Counted from the first letter of the stretch, positions 15,235 through 23,866 are shown. The stretch: 29,949 bases of DNA from Bacteroidota bacterium (GCA_023412195.1 JAEYNZ010000110.1:1-29949); one strand, 5' to 3'. The notes: generated from the sequence alone by a model not told the origin. Made by a program: numbers and translations.

Positions 15235-15888
15235 ATGGAAGATTCAGGGAAATACAAAATAGTTAAAAAGGTACCGGAGCCAACATTAAAGCGGTTGCCA
15301 GGGTACTTGTATTACCTTGAACAGGTGAGGGAGTCAGGGATTTTAAACATATCAGCACCCACCATCGGAAAGGATATGGGCTGCGATCCAACACAGGTTG
15401 TAAAAGATCTTTCTGCCACTGGTATAAAAGGGAAGCCACGGGTTGGGTATAATACCTACGAATTGATATCGTCACTTGAAGAATTTCTGGGATACAACCG
15501 TATAAACGAAGCTTTTCTGATAGGTGCAGGAAATTTAGGTTCAGCTTTGATGTCGTATCAGGAGAACCAGGGATTAGGATTAAGAATACTTGCTGCTTTT
15601 GATATGGATCTGGCAAAGATTGGTAAAAACATCGGGGGAATTCATGTGTTTGAGTACAAGAAACTGTTCAGCCTTGCCGACAGGCTTAACGTAAAGATCG
15701 GGATTATTACCACGCCCAGCCAGGTGGCACAGGGGATAGCTGAAGACCTTGTGGATTGCGGTGTAAAAGCGATCTGGAACTTTACATCAGCGAGCCTTGT
15801 CTTACCCGAAGAAATTATAATTCAGAACACTTCAATCAGTTCATATGCTGCTGTTCTTTTACGGCGGCTAAAAGACACAGAAAAATAA
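15235..15888 (+). CDS. rex: redox-sensing transcriptional repressor Rex
   Basis: This 217-residue protein matches Rex throughout. An N-terminal winged-helix DNA-binding domain (about 14-80) contains VPEPTLKRLPGYLYYLEQ, then SAPTIGKDMGCDPTQVVKDLS with the recognition helix, and KPRVGYNT in the wing. A C-terminal Rossmann domain starts with the dinucleotide motif LIGAGNLGSALM (GxGxxG at 97-102). Conserved IGIITTPSQVAQ and GVKAIWNFTSASL segments follow. Rex is a dimer that binds its operator when NADH is low and leaves it when NADH rises, controlling fermentation and respiration genes. No clear TTGTGA-type Rex box was found next to it, so autoregulation is not shown. It is separated from the lipocalin by 125 bases and has its own -7 box. 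Confidence 0.92.
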   Translation: MEDSGKYKIVKKVPEPTLKRLPGYLYYLEQVRESGILNISAPTIGKDMGCDPTQVVKDLSATGIKGKPRVGYNTYELISSLEEFLGYNRINEAFLIGAGNLGSALMSYQENQGLGLRILAAFDMDLAKIGKNIGGIHVFEYKKLFSLADRLNVKIGIITTPSQVAQGIAEDLVDCGVKAIWNFTSASLVLPEEIIIQNTSISSYAAVLLRRLKDTEK

Positions 15889-16083
15889 ACTTTAATATTA
15901 ACTGCCATGAAAAAAGCCATGTTGTTTTTTGCTTGTTTAAGCCTGAAAATAAAGAAAAATTTCTTTAATAGAAGTAATGTGATGATGAACCAAAACTGTA
16001 AAGAGAGTTATGAAATTTATGCTGATGCGGAAAATGTCCATAAGAATGAATACATATCTAATTATAAGGCTACTACACGATGG

Positions 16084-16099
16084 CAGACTATTTAGTCTG
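16084..16099. repeat. perfect 16-base palindrome
   Basis: CAGACTA and TAGTCTG are inverted around TT. The site is about 195 bases past the Rex stop and 480 before GH65. No T-tract follows, so an operator or cruciform is as likely as a terminator. Confidence 0.4.
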
Positions 16100-16271
16100 G
16101 CGGGGATAATCACCATCAGGTGAAAAGATTGGGATGAGGGCTTCCCATTTATGTGAATAACATTCATCTGGTTGGGTTTTATGACTGATAGGCATAAAAC
16201 ATAAGACAGGATCCTGATGTAATTTAAATAAATTTTCTAAAATATTATATATGCCGTTTTAGCAGTATTAG

Positions 16272-16297
16272 AATATAGATACATGTTCATCTATATT
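16272..16297. repeat. AT-rich hairpin
   Basis: AATATAGAT (16272-16280) and ATCTATATT (16289-16297) form a perfect 9-bp stem around ACATGTTC, followed by TTTATG. It could act as a weak plus-strand terminator or as a regulatory site. Confidence 0.35.
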
Positions 16298-16414
16298 TTA
16301 TGACGGAGGCTTCAAGTAATTCTGTTTCGGGCATTAAATCTCATTATTCAGAGCCTGATATATACTTTATTCCGGGAATAGCACTTGCGCTAAATAATTA
16401 TAAATAAAGAATTT

Positions 16415-16464
16415 GAGGAAAAATTTCTACAAAAGGAGGTGTAATTTTTCCTCACTCTCTTTTT
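16415..16464 (+). promoter_or_regulatory. hairpin with Shine-Dalgarno loop and T-tract, candidate leader element of GH65
   Basis: GAGGAAAAATT (16415-16425) and AATTTTTCCTC (16443-16453) form a perfect 11-bp stem. The 17-base loop contains AAAAGGAGGTG, a near-perfect complement of the 16S rRNA 3' end. ACTCTCTTTTTT follows, then an ATG at 16466 opening a six-codon frame. The layout fits an attenuator-like terminator or a translational control element about 110 bases before the GH65 start. No known riboswitch class was recognised. Confidence 0.4.
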
Positions 16465-16565
16465 TATGAAACTGATATTCAAATAATAAACTTTTGGTTC
16501 AATTATTTCTGATGATGGTTACGTTGGAGTATCATTCTCTTGGCCATTGTATAAGCAACATTATT

Positions 16566-18995
16566 ATGGATGAAAAAAAAGATCAGACTGAAATAAGTCA
16601 GCGCGACGACTGGAAAATAATCTACAATGAGTGGGATCCTGAGCAACATCCGTTGAGAGAAGCATTGTGTACCCTTGGCAACGGCTACTTTGCGACTCGT
16701 GGTGCAATGGAAGAGATTAAGGCAGAGGGAGGTAACTATCCGGGCACATATTTAGGCGGAGGATACAACAGGGTTGTTTCGGATATTCAGGGAAAGAAAA
16801 TTGAAAATGAAGATTTAGTCAATTGGCCCAACTGGTTGTATCTGACTTATAAGATTGGCGATGGAGACTGGTTTAATATTTCGGATACAGAATTATTGGA
16901 GTATAATCTGATTTTAAATCTTAAGGAAGGGATATTGGAAAGGCGGTTAAAGACCAGGGATGAAAAGTTCAGGGAAACAACATTTATCAGCAGAAGGATA
17001 GTCAATATGCATGACAGGCATGTTGCTGCCATCGAGTGGATTATAGTACCAGAAAACTGGGAGGAAGAAATAACTGTGCGGTCAGGTATTGATGGGGATA
17101 TTCAAAATAAAGGTGTAGAACGATATAATGACTTGAACGGAAACCATCTTGAAATTTATGAAAAGGGTGAACTTGAAGGAAACGGCATATTCTTAACGGC
17201 CATGACCCGGCAGTCGAAAATTATCATGACACAATCTGCAACCTTAAGAGTCTTTCTAGACGAACAAGAAGCAAATAAGGATGCAAAAGTTATAACAGAG
17301 GATAAATCGGTTTATGAGGAAGTTAAAATCAAATGCAAAAAGCTCTCTTCCATAAGGCTGGAGAAACTTGTAGCGATTTATACTTCCAAAGATACCGCCA
17401 TTAGCGATACATTTACTGAAGCACGGTTAAAAATAAAAAGACTTACATCCTTCAATCAAATCTTTCAGGAACACAGGGTGGCCTGGTCATATATATGGAG
17501 CCTGAGTAATATGGACATCAAAACATCGGGCAATGAAATTCTGCTCCTCCGGCTGCACTTGTTTCATCTTCATCAGACGGTATCAGAAAACAGTATTGGA
17601 ATGGATATAGGAGTACCTTCAAGGGGGTGGCATGGCGAAGCTTATCGGGGGCATATCTTTTGGGATGAATTGTATATTTTTCCATTTATATTTTACCACA
17701 TTCCTGAACTGGCACGGTCACTTTTGATGTACAGGTACCACAGGCTGCCTATGGCCAGAGAGGCTGCCGGCAAATTAGGGCTGAGGGGAGCCATGTTTCC
17801 CTGGCAAAGCGGAAGCAATGGCCGGGAAGAAAGTCAGAAAATTCACTTGAATCCACAATCCGGCAGGTGGCTTCCTGACCATTCCATGCTTCAGCGACAC
17901 ATAAATGCTGCCATAGCTTATAATGTATGGCAATATTATCAGGCAACAGGCGATAAGGATTTTCTGGCTTCATTTGGTGCGGAACTGATATTAAATACTG
18001 CCCTTTTCTGGTCGGATCTGGCAGAGTTTAATGAAGAAAGAAGCAGATATGAGATAAAGGGCGTGATGGGACCTGATGAATATCATACCCATTATCCCGA
18101 TTCAGAGAAACCGGGATTAAATAACAATGCCTACACAAACGTTATGGCTGTCTGGAACATTCGGTGTGCACTTAACCTGCTCGAACTTTTTGAGGGTGAG
18201 CATTCAAAAAAGCTTTCAAGGAAAGTTGGCTTCGACAACAAGATCATAGCCAGGTGGAAGGAAATTGTAAAAAAAATGTATGTCCCTTTCACAAACGATG
18301 GCATCATTCTCCAATTCGATGGTTTCAATAAGTTAAAAGACCTCGACTGGCAAAAGTACAGGAAAGCATATGGAGAAGCTTTGCGGCTGGACCGAATCCT
18401 TGAACAGGAGGGCGATTCACCAAATTATTATAAGGCTACCAAACAAGCCGATGTTTTAATGCTTTTTTATCTTTTTTCATCCAATGAACTTGAATTGCTT
18501 TTTAATGAAATGGGATATTCTTTTAAACCTGACAGAATTCCTGCAAACATTAAATATTATGAGGACATAACTGCACATGGCTCTACATTGAGCCAGGTTA
18601 TTTATGCCTGGGTCTATTCCCGTTCACATAGAAAATTATCGTGGCTCGGGTTTAAGAAAGCGTTGATGAGCGATTTCAATGATGTGCAGGGAGGCACAAC
18701 ACCTGAAGGCATTCATCTTGGCGCCATGGCAGGAACTGTTGATATCATCCAACGGTGCTATACCGGAATCGAGATCAGGGAAGATATGCTTTGGCTAAAC
18801 CCCCGGCTTCCTGATGAAGTTAATGAAATAAATTTCCAAATCCTTTACCGAAGTCACTGGATCAGTTTGAGGGTTTACCAGAAAAAAATCCATGTCCGGT
18901 TCGATAAGGGATGGGCTGAACCTGTAAAGATGAATATCAGTGGAACCATAAAAATTTTTGACAAAAATGAATCAGCTGAATTTGATTATGATTAA
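16566..18995 (+). CDS. glycoside hydrolase family 65 disaccharide phosphorylase
   Basis: This enzyme is about 809 residues from the chosen ATG. It shows the GH65 layout: an N-terminal beta-sandwich opening DDWKIIYNEWDPEQHPLREALCTLGNGYFATRG, then an (alpha/alpha)6 barrel with GWHGEAYRGHIFWDELYIFPF, GAMFPWQSG, the proton-donor Glu505 in MGPDEYHTHYPD, KQADVLMLFYL, and HGSTLS in the phosphate-binding region. A small C-terminal sheet follows. GH65 enzymes phosphorolyse alpha-glucosides (maltose, trehalose, kojibiose, nigerose) to beta-glucose-1-phosphate; the exact substrate is not readable here. It is cytosolic. The frame extends upstream to TTG 16494, giving 24 extra residues without family resemblance, so ATG 16566 is preferred; ATG 16512 is an alternative. 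No beta-phosphoglucomutase gene, the usual partner, is in view. Confidence 0.9.
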   Translation: MDEKKDQTEISQRDDWKIIYNEWDPEQHPLREALCTLGNGYFATRGAMEEIKAEGGNYPGTYLGGGYNRVVSDIQGKKIENEDLVNWPNWLYLTYKIGDGDWFNISDTELLEYNLILNLKEGILERRLKTRDEKFRETTFISRRIVNMHDRHVAAIEWIIVPENWEEEITVRSGIDGDIQNKGVERYNDLNGNHLEIYEKGELEGNGIFLTAMTRQSKIIMTQSATLRVFLDEQEANKDAKVITEDKSVYEEVKIKCKKLSSIRLEKLVAIYTSKDTAISDTFTEARLKIKRLTSFNQIFQEHRVAWSYIWSLSNMDIKTSGNEILLLRLHLFHLHQTVSENSIGMDIGVPSRGWHGEAYRGHIFWDELYIFPFIFYHIPELARSLLMYRYHRLPMAREAAGKLGLRGAMFPWQSGSNGREESQKIHLNPQSGRWLPDHSMLQRHINAAIAYNVWQYYQATGDKDFLASFGAELILNTALFWSDLAEFNEERSRYEIKGVMGPDEYHTHYPDSEKPGLNNNAYTNVMAVWNIRCALNLLELFEGEHSKKLSRKVGFDNKIIARWKEIVKKMYVPFTNDGIILQFDGFNKLKDLDWQKYRKAYGEALRLDRILEQEGDSPNYYKATKQADVLMLFYLFSSNELELLFNEMGYSFKPDRIPANIKYYEDITAHGSTLSQVIYAWVYSRSHRKLSWLGFKKALMSDFNDVQGGTTPEGIHLGAMAGTVDIIQRCYTGIEIREDMLWLNPRLPDEVNEINFQILYRSHWISLRVYQKKIHVRFDKGWAEPVKMNISGTIKIFDKNESAEFDYD

Positions 18996-19064
18996 TTTTT
19001 ATTCAAGAAATTACTACAAATGTCAAGATTGTTTGTTTATCCTAAATAAACTAATACATATAAG

Positions 19065-19973
19065 TTGAAAAAGAATTTACCAGCTAAGATTTTATTCGTA
19101 GTGAACCTTAAATCAGGGGTTGGTTCCGCAAAGGATATTCATGCTCAACTCGATGAAGCAGCACATAAGTATCACTTTGAATGGATGATATATGAAACAA
19201 CGGGTGAGAATGATAAAAAAGGATTGCGGAAATTGTTGAAAAAGTTTAATCCGGAGGTTGTATTTGCTGTTGGAGGAGATGGAACTGTAAATTTTGTGGC
19301 TACTGAGCTTACAGGCCGTAAAATCAAGATGGGAATTGTTCCGGCAGGTTCAGCAAACGGTCTTGCCTACAATCTGGGGATCAAGGATAATCTTGATCAG
19401 ATATTCTCAGACATGGAAAATCAAAAGCCTTTGCTGATGGACGGAATTAAAGTGAACAAGGATCATTATTGCTTTCATCTTGGTGACATTGGTATTAACG
19501 CCAGAATTGTAAGCAGATTTGAAAAGGAAGGTTCCAAAGGTATGCTTGGGTATGGGAAGCATTTACTCAAGGAATTGTTTAGCAAGAAAACGTGGTTCAC
19601 CTTTTATATTCAGATTCCGGGAGAACGAAGAAGAAAGATGAGAGCTGAAATGGTTGTCATTGCAAATGCAACAAGCTATGGTACGGGAGCTAAGATCAAT
19701 CCAACTGGTAAACTGGATGATGGGAAATTTGAGATTGTTATAATCAGGCCATATCCATGGTGGTTCATATTCACATTTATCTTTGCTGTTTTTAGGGGGA
19801 AAGTGCATCAGAAGAAATATATTAAGATTTTGTCGGCCTCTGAAGCCACGATTAACCTTTCCAAACCTCAGGAATTTCAGCTTGATGGAGAGGTTATTCC
19901 TGCAACTAAACATATAAAAGCTGAAATTGTACCGGGAGCGGTAAATATTGTAGGATACCATCCTGAGGAATAA
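19065..19973 (+). CDS. YegS/diacylglycerol-kinase-like lipid kinase
   Basis: This 302-residue protein belongs to the diacylglycerol kinase catalytic-domain (DAGK_cat) family. Landmarks are VVNLKSGVGSAKD (12-24), the nucleotide-binding GGDGTVNFVATEL (70-82) and the glycine-rich VPAGSANGLAYNLGI (92-106). A C-terminal LcK-like beta domain includes GTGAKINPTGKLDDGKFE and EFQLDGEVIP. It phosphorylates a lipid alcohol (diacylglycerol, sphingoid base or similar) using ATP. The start is TTG at 19065. No ATG lies early enough to include the first strand of the kinase fold, so a non-ATG start is well supported. It lies 69 bases after GH65 and could share its transcript, although no functional link is obvious. 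Confidence 0.88.
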   Translation: MKKNLPAKILFVVNLKSGVGSAKDIHAQLDEAAHKYHFEWMIYETTGENDKKGLRKLLKKFNPEVVFAVGGDGTVNFVATELTGRKIKMGIVPAGSANGLAYNLGIKDNLDQIFSDMENQKPLLMDGIKVNKDHYCFHLGDIGINARIVSRFEKEGSKGMLGYGKHLLKELFSKKTWFTFYIQIPGERRRKMRAEMVVIANATSYGTGAKINPTGKLDDGKFEIVIIRPYPWWFIFTFIFAVFRGKVHQKKYIKILSASEATINLSKPQEFQLDGEVIPATKHIKAEIVPGAVNIVGYHPEE

Positions 19974-20111
19974 ATCATCTGAATAAAAATCATCCCCAAA
20001 GTCCTTCATATAATGTTTTGTAAACAAATCTTTTGAAATATGTTCTAAAGAATATGGGATTATCTGGAAAAAAGAAGTTCTTTTTGTATTTTGCACGCCT
20101 AATTTCAACAG

Positions 20112-21815
20112 ATGAAACCACTTCAAAAACAGAACAATTTGAAATCCTTTTATTACAAGTACCTCAGGTTTAAATCTTCCATTTACGCCCGGGTTGTATA
20201 TGTAATTTCTATTCTGTCATTTATTCTTTTCATAGCTTTTGGGGCGATATTTAATTCGGTTTACAGCGAATATCTCGATACAGTCATCCGGCAAAGAGGA
20301 AATGATATTGGTTCTATTATTGAAGGTTCCCTGTATCACTCCATGCTGCATAACGACAATAATGCACTTCAGAGTACGCTCGATATCATTAATACCATAT
20401 CAGGTGTAGATGAAGTCAATCTTTACGATTACGATAACGAACTGGTTTATTCTTCTGGCTTTTCCGATAGTCTGAATCACAACAATCCAAATTGCATTAG
20501 TTGCCATCTTGATTTTGAAACCATGTTCCCACCACAGGAAAAGTCATACCGGATTGTTGACTACGAGGATGCCTGCAACATGAGTGGAGACCAGAAAGGG
20601 CACCGTCAGCTTCTTATAAGAACTCCAATTTTAAATGAACCATCCTGCTACACCAGTGCCTGCCATGCGCATAGTCCTGATGATGTTGTTCTAGGCTCTC
20701 TTATCATTAAGGTACCCCTTGAGTCACTCGATTCTGCCGTAGCCAAATCCTCCACTGAGTTTTTCCTGATGGCAGCACTTACTACCTTTATACTGGTGCT
20801 ATTCCTTATATTTTTCACAAACAGAAAGATAAGGAATCCGCTAAGTGCAATAGTTACTGCCAGTGAAGCAGTATCGGGTGGCGACAGGAACCGCAGGCTT
20901 GAAATCAAATCGAACCTGCTCGATGACATGAGAATGGTATCCCTTGCTTTTAACAATATGCTCGATAACCTCGATTCGGCCAACAAGGAACTGGAAAACT
21001 GGTCGCATCAACTGGAATACAAGGTGCAGAAAAAGTCGGAAGAATTAATGGAAATACAAAATGAACTGATACATATCGAAAGAATTGCCTCCCTGGGAAA
21101 AATGTCTTCCTCTGTTGCACACGAACTGAACAACCCGCTCTCAAGCATTCTTACCTATTCAAAACTTGTTTCCAAAAAAATTTCCCGGCTCAATCTTGAT
21201 CCTGCCTTATCAGAATCAATGCTGAAACATCTTCATGTCATTGAATCGGAAACAAAACGTTGTGGTGATATTGTTAAAGGCCTTATGGACTTTTCACGAA
21301 AAGACCAGGAAGATTTCAAACTGAACCGCCTGAATATTATACTCACCAAGACTTACGAACTGATGGAACACCAGATGAAAATTGCTGGTATCCATTTTTA
21401 TCTTGATCTGAATGCTTCAAGCGACCTGGTATCGTGCAATGAAAACCAGATAAAGCAGATATGTGTGGCTTTACTAGTAAATGCTTCTGAAGCTGTTACT
21501 GAACATGGAGAGATTGTCATCAGAACGGTCAATCCGGATAAGGAGCATATCCGCTTTGATATTATTGACAATGGAGTAGGAATCTCTCCTGATGACATGC
21601 CCCACATCTTTCAGCCTTTCTTTTCAGCCAAACGAAAAGCGAGTGGTATCGGACTTGGACTGGCAATTGTCCACGGTATTGTTCAAAGCCATAAAGGTAA
21701 AGTGGATGTGGATTCTGAACCAGGAAAGGGTACCACCATGTCTGTTATCCTTCCGCTGGCAAAAAATGTGGAAGCATTGCCTGAAATAACAGAAAAAGCA
21801 ATCGAAATTACATAG
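20112..21815 (+). CDS. membrane sensor histidine kinase with probable haem c-binding periplasmic domain
   Basis: This 567-residue NtrB-like kinase has a first transmembrane helix (about 27-50), a periplasmic sensor of about 165 residues, a second helix (about 216-236), a HAMP domain (about 237-290), a coiled coil, HisKA with phospho-acceptor His337 in SSVAHELNNPLSS, and HATPase with N457, DNGVG (486-490) and GIGLGLA (512-518). The sensor contains a canonical c-type haem motif, CISCH (Cys128, Cys131, His132), and a second, wider CYTSACH (Cys179, Cys184, His185). The CxxCH motif on the exported side indicates at least one covalent haem; CX4CH haem sites are known but less common. It probably senses redox state, oxygen, nitric oxide or electron flow in the periplasm. 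It is followed after 22 bases by its sigma-54 response regulator. Confidence 0.9.
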   Translation: MKPLQKQNNLKSFYYKYLRFKSSIYARVVYVISILSFILFIAFGAIFNSVYSEYLDTVIRQRGNDIGSIIEGSLYHSMLHNDNNALQSTLDIINTISGVDEVNLYDYDNELVYSSGFSDSLNHNNPNCISCHLDFETMFPPQEKSYRIVDYEDACNMSGDQKGHRQLLIRTPILNEPSCYTSACHAHSPDDVVLGSLIIKVPLESLDSAVAKSSTEFFLMAALTTFILVLFLIFFTNRKIRNPLSAIVTASEAVSGGDRNRRLEIKSNLLDDMRMVSLAFNNMLDNLDSANKELENWSHQLEYKVQKKSEELMEIQNELIHIERIASLGKMSSSVAHELNNPLSSILTYSKLVSKKISRLNLDPALSESMLKHLHVIESETKRCGDIVKGLMDFSRKDQEDFKLNRLNIILTKTYELMEHQMKIAGIHFYLDLNASSDLVSCNENQIKQICVALLVNASEAVTEHGEIVIRTVNPDKEHIRFDIIDNGVGISPDDMPHIFQPFFSAKRKASGIGLGLAIVHGIVQSHKGKVDVDSEPGKGTTMSVILPLAKNVEALPEITEKAIEIT

Positions 21816-21837
21816 GGATTAAACCATATAACCTTGT

Positions 21838-23190
21838 ATGATGATAAACAATATTTCACTTCTGATTGTCGATGATGAGGAATCGGTGAGGGATTCCCTT
21901 TGCAACTGGTTTGTCGAAGATGGATTCAGGGTACAGTGTGCTGAGCATGCCAAACAAGCATTAACAATGCTGGAGTCTGACCATTATGATATAATTCTTG
22001 CGGATATAAAAATGCCCGGGATGGACGGACTCGAAATGCACCGCCGGATAAAATCGCTTGATCCTGATTCTATCGTTATTATCATGACAGCCTTTGCTTC
22101 GGTTGAAACTGCTGTACAGGCACTGAAAGACGGGGCATATGATTATATAACCAAACCTTTTGACCCCGATGATTTATCGCATCTTATAAGGAATGCCGCC
22201 AGGCAGGTTGAAATGAAGGCAGAAAATGAGGCATTGAAGCATAGAATTGTTTCTCTCGAGAACATTGAGGATATTATCGGTACCAGCGAGGCGATGATGA
22301 AGGTGCTAAAGGAAGTTGAAAGCGTATCACAGTCAAATTCTTCCGTAATTATAACCGGTGAAAGCGGTACGGGAAAGGAACTTATTGCACGGGCTATCCA
22401 CTCAAATTCATCACGAAAATTTTTCCCCCTGGTAACGGTTCATTGCGGGGCCCTGTCTGAAGACCTTCTGGAAAGTGAACTCTTTGGCCATGAAAAAGGA
22501 GCGTTCACAGGTGCCATGTTTAACCGCAAAGGCCGGTTTGAAATAGCTGATGGAGGTACCATCTTCCTGGATGAAATTGCTACAATCTCAGGCAAGATGC
22601 AGATCGAACTGCTTAGGGTTCTTGAATCAAAAAAATTTGTGAGGGTAGGGGGAAATAAAGAAATCGAATCTGATTTCAGAGTCATTTGTGCTACCAACAG
22701 GGACCTCAAAAAAATGGTGGATGAAGGCACCTTCCGCGAAGATCTTTATTACCGGCTCAATGTGGTAAATATTGTTATTCCTCCTTTAAGGCAAAGGTCG
22801 GGTGATATACCTATGCTCATCAGGCACTTCATCAAAAAATATTGTACCTCAATGAGCCGGGACATTGTTTCAATTGAACCTGCTGCTGAAAAAAAGCTCG
22901 AGCAGTATGACTTCCCCGGAAATGTGCGCGAGCTGGAGAATATGATCGAAAGGGCCATTGTAGTGGGAAATGGAAAGGAAATCAGGCTTAAAGATCTGCC
23001 ATTCGGATTAACGGCTTCAAATGATACAGCTGACAGCCTGCACGACCTGGAAAAGAATCATATACAGCAGATACTAAATAAATTCGACTGGAACATCAGC
23101 CGTACAGCCAAAACACTGAAAGTCGACAGGGTAACGCTGTACAATAAAATTAAAAAATATAATCTCAAAAAACAAAAAGGGAAAAGCTGA
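21838..23190 (+). CDS. NtrC-family sigma-54-dependent response regulator
   Basis: This 450-residue three-domain regulator has a receiver domain (1-120) with acidic pocket Asp12/Asp13, phospho-acceptor Asp56 in ILADIKMPG, Thr84 and Lys106. The AAA+ sigma-54 activation domain (about 145-380) has Walker A GESGTGKE (174-181), the sigma-54-contacting GAFTGA loop (221-226), Walker B TIFLDEI (241-247) and the arginine-finger region FREDLYYRLNVV. A C-terminal Fis-type helix-turn-helix (about 402-446) includes WNISRTAKTLKVDRVTLYNKIKKY. The GAFTGA motif is intact, so it should activate RpoN promoters. The start at 21838 is followed directly by a second ATG (21841) that could serve instead. It forms a two-gene unit with the upstream haem c kinase and is followed closely by the archaemetzincin gene. 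Confidence 0.95.
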   Translation: MMINNISLLIVDDEESVRDSLCNWFVEDGFRVQCAEHAKQALTMLESDHYDIILADIKMPGMDGLEMHRRIKSLDPDSIVIIMTAFASVETAVQALKDGAYDYITKPFDPDDLSHLIRNAARQVEMKAENEALKHRIVSLENIEDIIGTSEAMMKVLKEVESVSQSNSSVIITGESGTGKELIARAIHSNSSRKFFPLVTVHCGALSEDLLESELFGHEKGAFTGAMFNRKGRFEIADGGTIFLDEIATISGKMQIELLRVLESKKFVRVGGNKEIESDFRVICATNRDLKKMVDEGTFREDLYYRLNVVNIVIPPLRQRSGDIPMLIRHFIKKYCTSMSRDIVSIEPAAEKKLEQYDFPGNVRELENMIERAIVVGNGKEIRLKDLPFGLTASNDTADSLHDLEKNHIQQILNKFDWNISRTAKTLKVDRVTLYNKIKKYNLKKQKGKS

Positions 23191-23219
23191 TCAGGATTTG
23201 CAATATCACCTGCCGACTA

Positions 23220-23753
23220 TTGGATAAACAAAGAATCATATTAATCTCATTTGGGCAGTTTGAAAAGAGCTTCCTTGAAAAAATTGCTGACACAGTAAAA
23301 CGTACTTATGGTTTTACAGTTGAAACAACAGTCAACTTTAGTGACCTGACTGTTTATTATGATCCGGCACGAAGGCAGTACGACGGAAACAGGCTTCTTC
23401 AGTTCATCAACAGTGAATATGCCTCGCATAACAGAAAAGCTATCGGGCTGTTCCGGGTCGATTTGTTTATTCCAATCCTTACCTATATTATCGGACAGGC
23501 TGTTTATAAAGGAAATGCAGGTGTGGTATCCCTATACAGGCTAAAAAACGAATTGTATGGCCTTAAACATAATGACTTCCTTCTTTTAGAGAGGTTCCGG
23601 AAGGAAGTGATACATGAACTTGGGCATACATTTGGATTAACCCATTGTTATTCTCCCGTTTGCGTTATGCGCTCCAGTACATACATCGAGGATGTTGACC
23701 AAAAGGAAATTGCTTTCTGTTCAAAATGCAGAGAAAAGTTATATGGAACCTGA
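23220..23753 (+). CDS. archaemetzincin-family zinc metalloprotease
   Basis: This 177-residue protein has the full archaemetzincin signature. The catalytic zinc motif is HELGHTFGLTH (His132, Glu133, His136, His142), followed by Cys143, four residues, Cys148, then Met150 and CSKC (Cys167, Cys170). That matches HEXXHXXGXXHX(0)CX4CXMX16CX2C, including the second, structural zinc site made by four cysteines. There is no signal peptide, so it is cytosolic. Archaemetzincins occur in most archaea and in vertebrates, and only sporadically in bacteria; their native substrates are poorly known. The start is a TTG at 23220, because no suitable ATG precedes the first strand. It lies 29 bases after the sigma-54 regulator, so it is likely co-transcribed with the two-component system. 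Confidence 0.93.
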   Translation: MDKQRIILISFGQFEKSFLEKIADTVKRTYGFTVETTVNFSDLTVYYDPARRQYDGNRLLQFINSEYASHNRKAIGLFRVDLFIPILTYIIGQAVYKGNAGVVSLYRLKNELYGLKHNDFLLLERFRKEVIHELGHTFGLTHCYSPVCVMRSSTYIEDVDQKEIAFCSKCREKLYGT

Positions 23754-23866
23754 CGCATCATTACCAGGTTTATCCAGCCGGACAATCAGATCATTGCTGA
23801 TATTGAACTAACTATTTTCCTTCATTCTGACGATCTGAATATGTGCCGGAGTTATTTCATTAATTT

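Larger units (their letters stand above)
15889..16565. other. structured intergenic region before GH65
   Basis: This is the longest gene-free stretch in the window. It contains three separate inverted repeats (16084-16099, 16272-16297, 16415-16453). It also has an isolated perfect Shine-Dalgarno sequence in the loop of the last, and a six-codon ATG-to-TAA frame at 16466 (MKLIFK). A 62-codon frame at 15907-16095 opens like a signal peptide (MKKAMLFFACLSL) but continues without recognisable protein character. It may be the decayed start of a secreted protein or chance. Confidence 0.5.

Noticed and set aside
15907..16095. Possible small secreted protein of 62 residues
   Set aside because: Only the first 13 residues look like a signal peptide. 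The rest has no protein character or family resemblance, and its stop lies in a palindrome. It is kept only as a possible remnant in the gap description.
20086..20093. GTATTTTGC promoter-like sequence before the haem c kinase
   Set aside because: It is one base short of TAnnTTTG and has no spaced -33 element, so it is too weak to list as a promoter.
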